NCBI GenBank assembly: GCA_008360975.2
Contig: CM039210.1
Span: forward strand, 23,149,007-23,213,006
Length of the DNA stretch: 64,000 bases
Source: Lichenostomus cassidix
Taxonomy: Eukaryota > Chordata > Aves > Passeriformes > Meliphagidae
Direction of reading: 5' to 3'
Below, piece by piece: positions 53,204-62,832 of this stretch; position 1 is the stretch's first letter, and every line of letters begins with the position of its first letter. The position numbers and the translations under genes are program-made. The notes beneath the pieces were generated by a model. The model saw only the letters and a list, made by a program, of their open reading frames with translations, searched no databases and was not told the origin of the DNA.

Positions 53204-53430
53204 TTTCTCATTATCCTGCCCTGATTTTGTTAGCAATAAATTCAATTAGTATCCCCAAGTCGAGTCTGTTTTGCCTGTGATAGTAATCAGTTAATGATCT
53301 CTCCTGGTCCTTAACTCATGAACCCTTCATTATATTTTTTCTCCCCTATCCAGCTACGGAGGGGAGTGATAGAGAGGCTTTGGTTTGGTGGGTGTCTGGC
53401 ATTCAGCCATGGTCAACCCACTACACTATT

Positions 53431-54785
53431 AGAGCCAGAAACCCAAATGGGTTTTAGAGGGGAGTTACACAAATTTGTGGGATGTAAGATTACCTGAAAA
53501 AGTTTTAAACAGTTTTCACTGCAACTGAAGAGAGGCAATAAAATATATCAAAAAATGGAATAACTGAGATAAACCAGGAGGCCGGTGCAATACCACAAAG
53601 TCATTCAAGTCTTATAAATTTCACTAAGATTTTTATAGCTGGTTAAATGTAATCTAAATCTCTGTTGCTTTTATTTCTGTCAAAGCCAGCATTCAGAACT
53701 GGAAAGCTCTTACAAGCTGATATGGTAAATCAAAACCAGAACAGATCACCTTTCCTGCATAAGATAAACCTTGAGGCCCAAGGTCTATGATAGTTCTGCC
53801 ACTGAGAAACAAATGAGATACACCACACTTCCTGCCTTCCCTAGAGCTTGCATCTATGATTCTCAAGCGCACAAGCATATATCTATTGATTTTGTTCCTG
53901 TAGCTGTTCTGTCTCCATGCCTGCTCGCATGGTTTGGGAAACAGCTCTAAGATCAAAAGATACCCTAGAAAGCTAATAACCTCCACGCATTTGAAATACT
54001 GTCTGGAAGTTTGCCTACAAACTTATGACAAGTTTTGCTGCTCTTAAATGTTACACTCATAAAATGCATATTTGTGCAGCTATGAATATTACAAACATTA
54101 CTTGATTTTTACTACACTTATAGTTTTTCTTGACTTTTACCAATCAAATTACATTGATAGCTGCCAGGTTTGCTCATGAAATGCACAAGTAAAATAAAGA
54201 AGAAACAATTTGGACTCAAACAAGACAGTATACCTGCATTATACTTTTCAAAATATCTGCTAAATTTTCCCTAGGAGGGGAGAGAAAAAAAGAAACATAA
54301 CAAATAAACACAGATCAAATGAAGCTTTGGTTTGGACCCAGAATGCCCTCCTTCATTCAGGCTGCAGAGCTCAGATAAACATCAGCTTAGCAAATACCTC
54401 TGTTTTCATGTTGGCTTTTTATTGTCAACATTTGGGAAAAGCTGTTCTAGTTCATGCTTCAGAAGTGAAGCCTTGCAGGCACTTGCCCAGTACATGACAA
54501 AGTATTTTGCTTCCTGCATATTGTAGCACAGAAGCCTGCTTTAAGTGAGAACTACAGAAGTCCACATCAGAAATGCAGATCACTAGATCAACTGGAGGAT
54601 GCATCAGATATGAGAATTGAGGGAAAGCAATCATTTGTCAATTATGATATTTTTTTACAAATTTAATAATTTATGCTAGGAGATCTGTCCCTAAACAAGC
54701 CTTTTCAATAAGAGCAGCTGTTAATTGCAAACATCAGCTGTGTGGTTGAGTTCAGACTGCTATTATAATGGCATGTTAACACACC
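53431..54785. other. No recognised feature
   Basis: About 1.35 kb of AT-rich sequence. No LTR ends, CR1 or coding motif seen. Confidence 0.5.
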
Positions 54786-54791
54786 CTTCTG

Positions 54792-55057
54792 TGTCGCTGT
54801 TGAGCCGCTAGCAGAGTAAGAAAACCCGGGTTCAAAAGGTGGCATCCAGAAGATTTTATTTAATTCCATCTTATATAGACTTTTCAAAGGTCACCCGGAT
54901 TGGTCAGTTTGAAGCCTCCCCCTAGGCCTGATTGGCCAGGCCTGAACTGTCCACATCCAAGAAACTGTTTTTAATAACATCCAAACGTTATCTTTGTTTA
55001 TAAAACACAGAAAGAAAAGAGAAAAAGTTCCCACGGGAAAGGTCTGTGCTAGCCACA
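54792..55057 (-). mobile_element. Solo LTR Q, perfect 6-bp TSD
   Basis: On the minus strand TGTGGCTAGCACAG to CAACAGCGACA. TSD CTTCTG at 54,786-54,791 and 55,058-55,063. TATA CTATATAAGATGG near 54,878; poly(A) AAATAAAATC near 54,855. ERVK-type by TSD length. Confidence 0.94.
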
Positions 55058-55063
55058 CTTCTG

Positions 55064-56002
55064 GACAATTTGTAGCTATATTTTTTAATATTAGTGGTTA
55101 ACCACCAGTACACCATGGCAAAGAAAATCACCAATACTGCCCCTAGTTCAGATGGCCACAGACAAGGGATCTGAATATAAGTTGATACTTTGTTACAGCT
55201 TACTGCTAGTTTTAATGCTATTTCACAATATATGAGATACAAATCATGTAAACGTCCACATTTTTGGGAAAAACGTGAGAGAATCAGCAGAAAGAGTCAA
55301 AAGCCTTTACCACACAAGTATAATTGATTTTAAAAACAAAAGAAGTTTTAAAGAGCTCTGCAATTAAGAGACTATCTATGAGGAACAAGATGCTAATTGC
55401 GAAGCAGTACAAACTGTCCATACTGGTCTGATCTAATAGCTTACTGCTAAAAGAGTTCTCTACAGGACACCAAATAGGTTAAAAAGCCATAAAAAAGCAA
55501 ACAAGTCATTGCTATAACTCACAGCCAGGCAGCTGAACTTTTCCCCTTATATTAACTGGCGTTTTTCAGACTGTTGAGCTTATTCAGCTCATTAACTCAT
55601 CTGAAACAAAGTGCTGTCTGCATCTGAAAGTGGCAGTAGTGAACTGCTAGGCTGTCTCAGCTATTTTAGGTCACTAAAGTTATTTAAGAACACAAATCTA
55701 TTTCCACAAAGACAGACGTCCACTAAGATTTAAAACTCAACTTGCACATTCATGTTTAGAAATAGTCTGAACTTCACCCATGTGCAAACACAATTGAGCT
55801 CATCAGTTAATGATACTTTAAGTGTACTTAAGGCCTCCAGAGCTTGATGCTGCTTTACTTAATAATATACCACAGTTTGTACAGAGATTAATCTGATATA
55901 TAAATATATATATTTCCACAAATAAGCCTTCAGTGATGTTACAATACTGCACAATTGGCCAATTATGCTATTAGGCAAGGGGCTTAAACCCATCACACTA
56001 CA
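55064..56002. other. No recognised feature
   Basis: AT-rich sequence between two solo LTRs. Nothing supported. Confidence 0.5.
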
Positions 56003-56008
56003 GAAAAC

Positions 56009-56405
56009 TGCAGCAGTGCAGAACCTAAAAGCAGCTCTCCCCTGCTGCGGGGGGAGGGCTGCTTCAGAACCGGAACACGCAGGATGGTCATTCCATGGCC
56101 ACGAGCTGTGGGACTGGTCAGACGCGGTCCTTGTAGAAGCGTCGCAGGTTTAGAAAGGCAGCTGTTTCGTTCCTGGTCTCCATGGTGGTTTTATTGTGGA
56201 AAACAGGGGAGGAGTGGGGAGACTGGGGAGGGGGAAGGGAAAACAAGGGAGGGTACAGGTTCCATACGAGCCCAGAACCAAAGAGGCCCGTTCCGGCTCT
56301 TGCTGGGGTTTTTATCTCTAGGGATGGGGGGCGGTCCTGACTCACATCCAGTCAGAAGGGGTCAGGGGGGCGGGGTCAGGGACAGGAAGGACACACGTTA
56401 CAACA
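56009..56405 (-). mobile_element. Solo LTR R, perfect 6-bp TSD
   Basis: On the minus strand TGTTGTAACGTG to CACTGCTGCA. TSD GAAAAC at 56,003-56,008 and 56,406-56,411. GAGATAAAAACCCC near 56,310 and CACAATAAAACC near 56,190 serve as TATA and poly(A) signals. Confidence 0.93.
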
Positions 56406-56411
56406 GAAAAC

Positions 56412-57435
56412 TACTTTTAGATCTAGAACTTGCTTCCCAATGCATGCAAGCTTAAAGATATAGCATATATGGAAAAAGAGAAGCAAGGTCTATACCAAGC
56501 AGTGCTGTGGACAGAATAGCTATCACTGACATATCCAAAAAGGCTTTTTGCATTTGTGAAGTGCTGTCATCCTGTTCTTTGGGAAATGCAGACATTTTGA
56601 GAAGAGCAGTACCATTATGGCAATACCAGCACCAAATGTGCAGAAAGACATTTACAAGATGATAAAAGTTGATAAACTGCTCCATAGGAAGTATTTGCTT
56701 AAGTGGCTGAGTGATTACAAGAAATTTCTCTACACTGTGCTTTATTGAATTTTTGGTGTATTTATCAAAGCCATCAATAGAAGCAAGCTTCTACATCTGC
56801 ACTAGAACTACATGCCTCAGTATACTGTGTTATCACTTGTAAGTTTTAAGTTAAGCTTTATACAGGCACAAGGAAACAAAGTGCTATATTATATCACAGC
56901 ATTACTTCTTCAACTGTGCTCAAAGTTGAAAATATTGATCAAAATGTCTATGGCCAAATTATGTTGGAAGAAATGCCACAACAAGATGGCTCTTGTAACT
57001 CACTCATTAGCCATCAGTTTCTCCACACAGATATAATAGCGTCTTTCCTATAGTTCAGCCTTGAGATAACTTACAATAGATACACTGTCATGCCTTTCCA
57101 TGTGAGCTATGCATAAAGAACGATCTAGATGTATGAAATAAGATATTAAAAAGGAACTCCACAACTAAGTCAGGTCGCATAGTTGCAAGTATTCCTTGTA
57201 GCAAGTCAATCCTCAAAGCTGCTTACTTCCCTTAGACAATTTCTTGAGTCACACCTGCTGCTTGAAGCTCTCAAGCTGATCTTTAAACTGGCAGAAACCT
57301 CACAAAACAGTGTGAAAAAAGTGACTATATTGTCCTTTCACTGCCATCTCAAACATTTAATATGGCCAAGTTATTTTGACACTAACTTCCCAAAAAAGAG
57401 TTGGAAATTATTAGAAGAGTTTGTTGCCTTTCAGC
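56412..57435. other. No recognised feature
   Basis: AT-rich, about 1 kb. Short open frames have no motif. Confidence 0.5.
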
Positions 57436-57561
57436 TGGTCTTAGAATTATGAGACAGACACGGTTGAAAGGGTAAAATGGTTTTACTTCGGTGTTTTAAT
57501 AGGATCTTAGGTGCCCAGCTTTTCAAAGGTGGAACACACTGAGATGCCCACACTGCATAAC

Positions 57562-57903
57562 TGTTGCAGAATAAGGCTTGTGCCAGGTGTGAGCAAGGCC
57601 AGTGTTAGCTGAACAGGCCGCAGCAGTGCCCTGAGAAAGTGCCGTGAGAAAGGTGCCCGGGAAGCACAGCAGTGTCCTTGAGCTCTAGAAAGGTACCGTG
57701 AGAAGAATGAAGAGAAACCCTGAGAAGAATAAGGGGGGAACCCTGAGAGTGTGAGAATGGAATGCAATGGAATGCAAATAGTAACTTTTAGTAGTAAGCA
57801 TAAGCACTTGTAACACTATATAAGCCACGCATACTGTGAAATAAATGGAGCTTGCTTATATCTCATATTGAGCATGCCGCTTGCTTCCTCTCGCCTTTTA
57901 ACA
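57562..57903 (+). mobile_element. ERV-N 5' LTR
   Basis: TGTTGCAGAATAAGG to CTCGCCTTTTAACA. TATA CACTATATAAGCC near 57,815; poly(A) GAAATAAATGG near 57,838. Confidence 0.94.
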
Positions 57904-57905
57904 AA

Positions 57906-57923
57906 TGGTGACCCCGACAACCA
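57906..57923 (+). other. ERV-N primer-binding site (tRNA-Trp type)
   Basis: TGGTGACCCCGACAACCA, two bases after the LTR. The first 13 bases match the tRNA-Trp site used by avian alpharetroviruses. Confidence 0.85.
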
Positions 57924-58158
57924 CGGACATTGATAGCGGAACTTAGGACCCTGTTCCTAAGAACGGGAAAGCGACGGTGCGCAGTGGCCGGAGAGCTGAG
58001 CCGACCGAGAGGGGCTCCGCCGCCCGTGAGGACTACACTCTGATAAGCTGCAAGGCTATCGCGGAATGAAAAGAGGGATGCAGGCAACGTAGGCAGCGCT
58101 CTACTCTGCAGCTACGACCAAGATGTTTTAAATCCGTTTTAAATCCAGCTGGACGAAA

Positions 58159-58920
58159 ATGGACAGAGAGGTAGCCCTGGACTTATTTCAATGCTTTTTA
58201 GAAAAGTGGGGAGTAGGCAAAGAAAGCCAAAGGGTTTTTTATAAATCCTAATACAATATTTGAGGAAGGGGAGTGGCAAAGTTATGGTAACTGTTTGTTT
58301 AATGAATTGCTAGATGGTGATAAGACATGCACAAATCTTAGCAAGGTGTGGAGAGAAGTAATAAATTGCCGGGGGGTTGGTAGGTGCCAGAGTCATCAGC
58401 GCCACGCCCCCGTCCCGCCACCGCCGCACAGACAAACCGCAGAAAAAGAACGGCAGCTTCTGCCGGATCGGGGCCACCGCCCGCAGGGCCGAGACGGGCT
58501 GTGGCAGTGCTGCCCGCTGCAGGCTGAGAAAGCTCAGAGTAGCCACTCCGCCCACGTGCACCGCCAGGTCTGCTCGCGCCGCCCGGGAACGGCCCCCTCC
58601 CTCCACCACACGCTGCTTGGACTCCGCGACCCGAAAGCAAAGGTGGAAGTTGCTCCGACCCCAGTTTCCTGTCAACTGGCAGAGGAAGCGGAAATCGCAG
58701 AAGGTACCCCGGTGGGGGGTGCCGCAGGCTGTCCACGCCCCCTTCACCGCCCCACCTGCTACGTCAGCAACAGAGCCTGAAACGCAGCCCCTCCCCGAGA
58801 ATGAAGAAGTGAATGACAGCTCCGACAGCAAACAAAACTAACCAACAGCGTTAGCCAGCAGAAACACTAACACCGAGACCGAAACTTGTTTCCAGCTTTT
58901 TACTGATGGGAAAGCATTGT
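58159..58920 (+). pseudogene. ERV-N gag-like remnant and GC-rich coding-like block
   Basis: An ATG at 58,159 opens about 30 codons (LDLFQCFLEKWGVGKESQRV, matrix-like in style). A frame change near 58,240 then allows a matrix-like continuation to about 58,380. 58,377-58,841 is an open GC-rich frame of 154 codons, rich in Pro/Arg/Ser, with no recognised domain; the other strand is also open, so it may not be coding. Just after it LFTDGKAL (near 58,892) resembles the first RNase H motif, possibly a relic of pol. Too short for any complete Gag. Confidence 0.55.
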
Positions 58921-59639
58921 AGCAATGTAGTTGTCCTGATGAGTGATAGCACCTTGGTTGCTGGGGCCTTGAACAGGAGCTGAATTCCTTGCTAAAGTGT
59001 TGCTTAGAACAGTGTCTGTGTGTATGTGGGTGTAACAGTGCTGCAGCAGATGTGCTGAGAATGCTGTTTTGATTTCTTGGGTATTTTAAATTTGTGGATT
59101 GGGCCTGTGGGTGAAGCTATGCTGTAGTGTGGTGAATTTTGCATGAATCAGCTACTGGATGGTTTGAGCTGCCTGTTGAGTGCCATTGAAATTGAGTTCA
59201 AATAATACCTTAATGAGCTTACCTAAAACAAAAGCTAAACGAAGTTAAGAGAATAGAAGCATTTAAATTTGTTGAAAGGCCTTCAAAATACATTTAAAAC
59301 AAAGAAAGTCTAACTAAAAAGCTACACCCAAAATAAGTGATAGCTCCCAAGTTTTTCATATTTTATAAGTTCTGTTCATTTGAATATTGATCTTTAATCC
59401 TCCAATTCCAGCTTCAGGCAATAATGTCAATTACTGCAAGTTTGCTCCCCACAATTGACTGTTGTTTACATATCTTGTAGCCTGAGTCAGAAAACTGTCT
59501 TTGAAGTTCGAGTTTAGAAGAATTGTTTGTCTAAAAATGCTGAGAACAGGAGCTCTAGCACCCTGTATGGTGTCCAAAGTTATACACAAAAATCACAGGT
59601 ACACAAAAAACATAGAAACTAAAATCCTAAGGCATCACA

Positions 59640-60065
59640 AATGATGTTAATTTTAAATTCTGTTAAGTGATGTTAAGGTTCAGTTCTGTTAAGTTTAATT
59701 TCTGTTAAGGTTAAGTCCTGTTAAGGTTAAGTCCTGTTAAGGTTAAGTTCTGTTAAGGTTAAGTGATGTTAAGGTTAGGTGATGTTAAGTTTAGATTCTG
59801 TTAAGTTAAAGTTCTGTTAAAGCTAAGTTCTGTTAAGTTAAATAAGTTTAAGTTTTATTAAATGTACATTATGTTAAGTTTAAGTCAAGTTAAGTTTAAG
59901 CAATGTTAATTTTAAATTCCATTAAGTTTGAGTTCAATTATAGTTTAGTCTCTTAAGTGTTAGTTTAGTGTTTATAAATTTTTAAGTTCTAGTAATTTTG
60001 TGTTCTATTAAGTTCTATTAAGATTAAATTTTGTTCACTTTCAGTGATGTTAACTTTAAGTTTTA
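59640..60065. repeat. GTTAAG-type minisatellite inside ERV-N
   Basis: Many imperfect units such as TTCTGTTAAGGTTAAG (about 16 bp). Regular near 59,700-59,780 and decaying outwards. It lies between the GC-rich block and the env remnant and is unlike retroviral sequence. Confidence 0.9.
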
Positions 60066-60689
60066 ACAAGTTCGTTTTTGTTACGTTATGCTCATTTATT
60101 TTAAAGAACAGTTTTCTGCTGTGAAGATAAGATGAAGATTTAAGACAAAAGCCTTCCTGATAAAAATCTAGCCATGTAAACACACAGTCTGTAAGATGCT
60201 TACTGTAGTCAAAACTTCTAAATATCCAATTGTTTTAAATTTGTTCGTTAATATTACTGTTCACAGAAACCTTTGCAGTTTTATCTTCCTTAGTTAAAGT
60301 TAAATGATGATGTCCACTGCTTTCAAGTATTTCACATTACCTTGTATAGCTATCTGCAAAAACAGTATCATTTTAAGACACTTTCCTAATTGATATCAAT
60401 AGAAGCTTGTTTATAAAATGTTCTAGGGAAACCCTCCTAGTTAAGGCCTGGGCTCTGGCCAAGCCCTAGTCCTAACTAGTTGGGAAATATACCACCAGTC
60501 CCAGGTGTTTCTGCACAAAAACTGTGACCGAGTCACTTTGACTTGCTAAATTGAGTTTGTAAAAGCCAGACTTTCTTCCAGGTGAACTTGGAATCCTTGC
60601 CCGGGAAAGGTTCTCCAAGCTCTACCTGTGAAAAGAAGTTCTTCAGCGATTGCAGTCCCTGGGTGATAGCAGAGTAAACAATTAATGAT

Positions 60690-60850
60690 GTATTTTCTTA
60701 AGTAATCTTATTGTTTCATTCCACATGCCTTTGTGTCATTTTCACCTTGTTAGGAGTTTTGATACTAATAATTGTAGTGATAAGAATTGCTTATAGCTGC
60801 ATCACAAAGCAAATTGATCAGATAACTAACAAAGTCTTGCTCGCACAAAC
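60690..60850 (+). pseudogene. ERV-N env C-terminal remnant
   Basis: A frame near 60,730-60,850 encodes a hydrophobic anchor (LLGVLILIIVVIRIAYSCIT) followed by a short polar tail (KQIDQITNKV) up to the polypurine tract. This position and shape fit the end of a retroviral transmembrane subunit. No fusion peptide or CX6CC is present. Confidence 0.6.
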
Positions 60851-60852
60851 GA

Positions 60853-60865
60853 AGCAAGGGGGAAT
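60853..60865 (+). other. ERV-N polypurine tract
   Basis: AAGCAAGGGGGAA directly before the 3' LTR. Confidence 0.8.
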
Positions 60866-61207
60866 TGTTGCAGAATAAGGCTTGTGCCAGGTGTGAGCAA
60901 GGCCAGTGTTAGCTGAACAGGCCGCAGCAGTGCCCTGAGAAAGTGCCGTGAGAAAGGTGCCCGGGAAGCACAGCAGTGTCCTTGAGCTCTAGAAAGGTAC
61001 CGTGAGAAGAATGAAGAGAAACCCTGAGAAGAATAAGGGGGGAACCCTGAGAGTGTGAGAATGGAATGCAATGGAATGCAAATAGTAACTTTTAGTAGTA
61101 AGCATAAGCACTTGTAACACTATATAAGCCACGCATACTGTGAAATAAATGGAGCTTGCTTATATCTCATATTGAGCATGCCGCTTGCTTCCTCTCGCCT
61201 TTTAACA
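60866..61207 (+). mobile_element. ERV-N 3' LTR
   Basis: Identical by eye to the 5' LTR over 342 bp and followed at once by the TSD CATAAC. Confidence 0.94.
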
Positions 61208-61620
61208 CATAACGTGCATACAACTTTCATAGACTTTGAAAATTAGCATATCTATCTAGAATCTCCTAAAAAGAAACTTAATAAATGAAGTGATGTTCCA
61301 CTTATTCTAAAGAATTCCCCCCTAAATGAGGCTAGAGTTCAGTTTACAAAATATGTTTCAGAGAGAAAGTTTCAACCAAGGTTGAAACCTCGAGTTTTTG
61401 ATAGCATAGGGCTCTCTGGCTTCTTACTGTGAATGTTTGGTCATTCTGCCTTGCAGAACCTTAAAATTAAGATAGAATATTAGATTACAAAAATTATAAG
61501 CATGTAGGTTAAGGGTACAGAAAATATATAAAGGGTACAGAAATATATAAAAGGGTATATAAAATATATTAAAAGGGTATATAAAAAAGATAAGGCAAAA
61601 ATCATCAGGCATCAAGTTCT

Positions 61621-62334
61621 ACAGGACCTCTGAACAATGCAGAATGCAATAAAAGCAAACAAGAAAATAAAAGACCCCCAAACACTTCTGTTTCTGTGTA
61701 ACGACTAGCATAATTTGTCTTGTTGACTATCTGAGAACAAATGAACCAAACTGTTTTGAACTTAATTATCGGAAAGCACAGATTAAGTTGTACAGTACAG
61801 CACTGTCTTCTCTTTGGATTGATTAATTTAAAAGCACAAAGTGAATGGGGTTTTCTTTGGCAAATTTGATAGACATGCAGCAACTAAGCTATCTTAAATG
61901 ATGTTACTTTGCTTCTTGTTTCTACTCTGTCTAACAGGTTCTTAAACTCTAGTACAAGGTAGAAGCTAAAGCCAGTTTGCTACAGGAAGCAAAACTATAT
62001 TTAACTTAATTTTCTGTTGAGACTGGTAGAACTAGTTTTTCAGTTAGGCTACTTGGCTTTGTTAAAATGCTGCATCATCACAGCCATACTACTTACTAGT
62101 ACACAAGCCAGGTAACTGGAAGTGTTCAGCTATACCTTATATGTATAGTCTTCACCTCAATAATCAAACATTTCAAGCCCTACATCCTACCCCAGCTAGA
62201 TGCCACTCAGTATTCAGTCTCATGAAAAACAGGCTGATTTATAGACAGACTAGCAACATACGTCAACTATAGGACATTAGCCATCTGATTTAAGTAAATG
62301 GGGGCTTTTTCTTCTTACTTTACACTGTTTAGGG
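61621..62334. other. No recognised feature
   Basis: AT-rich sequence without motif. Confidence 0.5.
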
Positions 62335-62650
62335 AATTGTGATTTAACCCAAGCCAGCCCCCAAGCCCCACGCAGCTGTTTGCTCACTCCCTCACCAGTG
62401 GGATCAAGGAGAAAATTAGAAGGGTAAAAGCTGGAAAATGCATGGGTGGAGATAAAGACAGTTTAATAGGGAAAGCAAAATCCGTGCACACAAGCAAAGC
62501 AAAACAAAACAAGAAATAAATTCACTGCTTCCCATAGGCAGGCAGGTGTTCAGCTATCTCCAAGAGAGCAGGGCCCCATCATGCGCAACTTTGTCTGAAG
62601 CTTTCGCTCTCAAGACTATCAAATATCCCATTTCGGTTTCTTCCATCTGT
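62335..62650 (-). repeat. Common avian LTR-type repeat, second copy
   Basis: Shares its start with 17,566-18,182 (GGAGATAAAGACAGTTTAAT near 62,448; GGCAGGCAGGTGTTCAGC near 62,538). Class and strand recalled, not shown. Confidence 0.5.
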
Positions 62651-62832
62651 CAGGCATCAATAATGTCAACTTTGTAGACTATCAGAAACTCTAACATTAA
62701 AGCATTCCTAAATCAAGTACTTACTCTTCATTAAGGTAAGCAAGCAAAACCTCTCATGTACAAAAAGCCTCGAGTCAAAGATAAAATGCCTTTGCACAAT
62801 TCATTGCTTCTGTCTGATCTTTAATAACATAT

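Larger units (their letters stand above)
50867..53425 (+). mobile_element. Solo LTR F, 5-bp TSD, carrying three nested insertions
   Basis: TGTATTGGGTTTGTATGG to CAACCCACTACA, TSD CTATT at 50,862-50,866 and 53,426-53,430. Insertions: LTR L (51,042-51,534), LTR E plus purine tract (51,966-52,432) and LTR M (from 52,728). Without them the LTR is about 1.1 kb. Family F also appears on the minus strand at 10,140-11,957. Confidence 0.92.
57562..61207 (+). mobile_element. ERV-N: very young non-autonomous provirus, tRNA-Trp-type primer site
   Basis: 342-bp LTRs at 57,562-57,903 and 60,866-61,207 show no difference by eye. The TSD CATAAC is perfect (57,556-57,561 and 61,208-61,213). The 2,962-bp interior holds a primer site, leader, a short gag start, GC-rich coding-like DNA to about 58,840, AT-rich sequence with a minisatellite, an env-tail remnant and a polypurine tract. 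Protease, RT and integrase are missing. Related to the solo LTR at 7,254-7,612. Confidence 0.93.
57442..61614 (-). mobile_element. LTR L' split by provirus ERV-N
   Basis: LTR pieces 57,442-57,561 and 61,208-61,614 together parallel LTR L (51,042-51,534): TTTAATAGGATCT near 57,497 and ATCAGGCATCA at the right end. Flanking 6-mers TGGTCT and AGTTCT agree at only four positions, so the left border is tentative. It includes an imperfect GGGTATATAAAA-type repeat near 61,510-61,590. Confidence 0.75.

Noticed and set aside
59640..60065. Telomere-like or CRISPR-like array
   Set aside because: Units are about 16 bp, degenerate and without spacers; TTAAGG-like words are not the vertebrate telomere repeat. 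It is a minisatellite.
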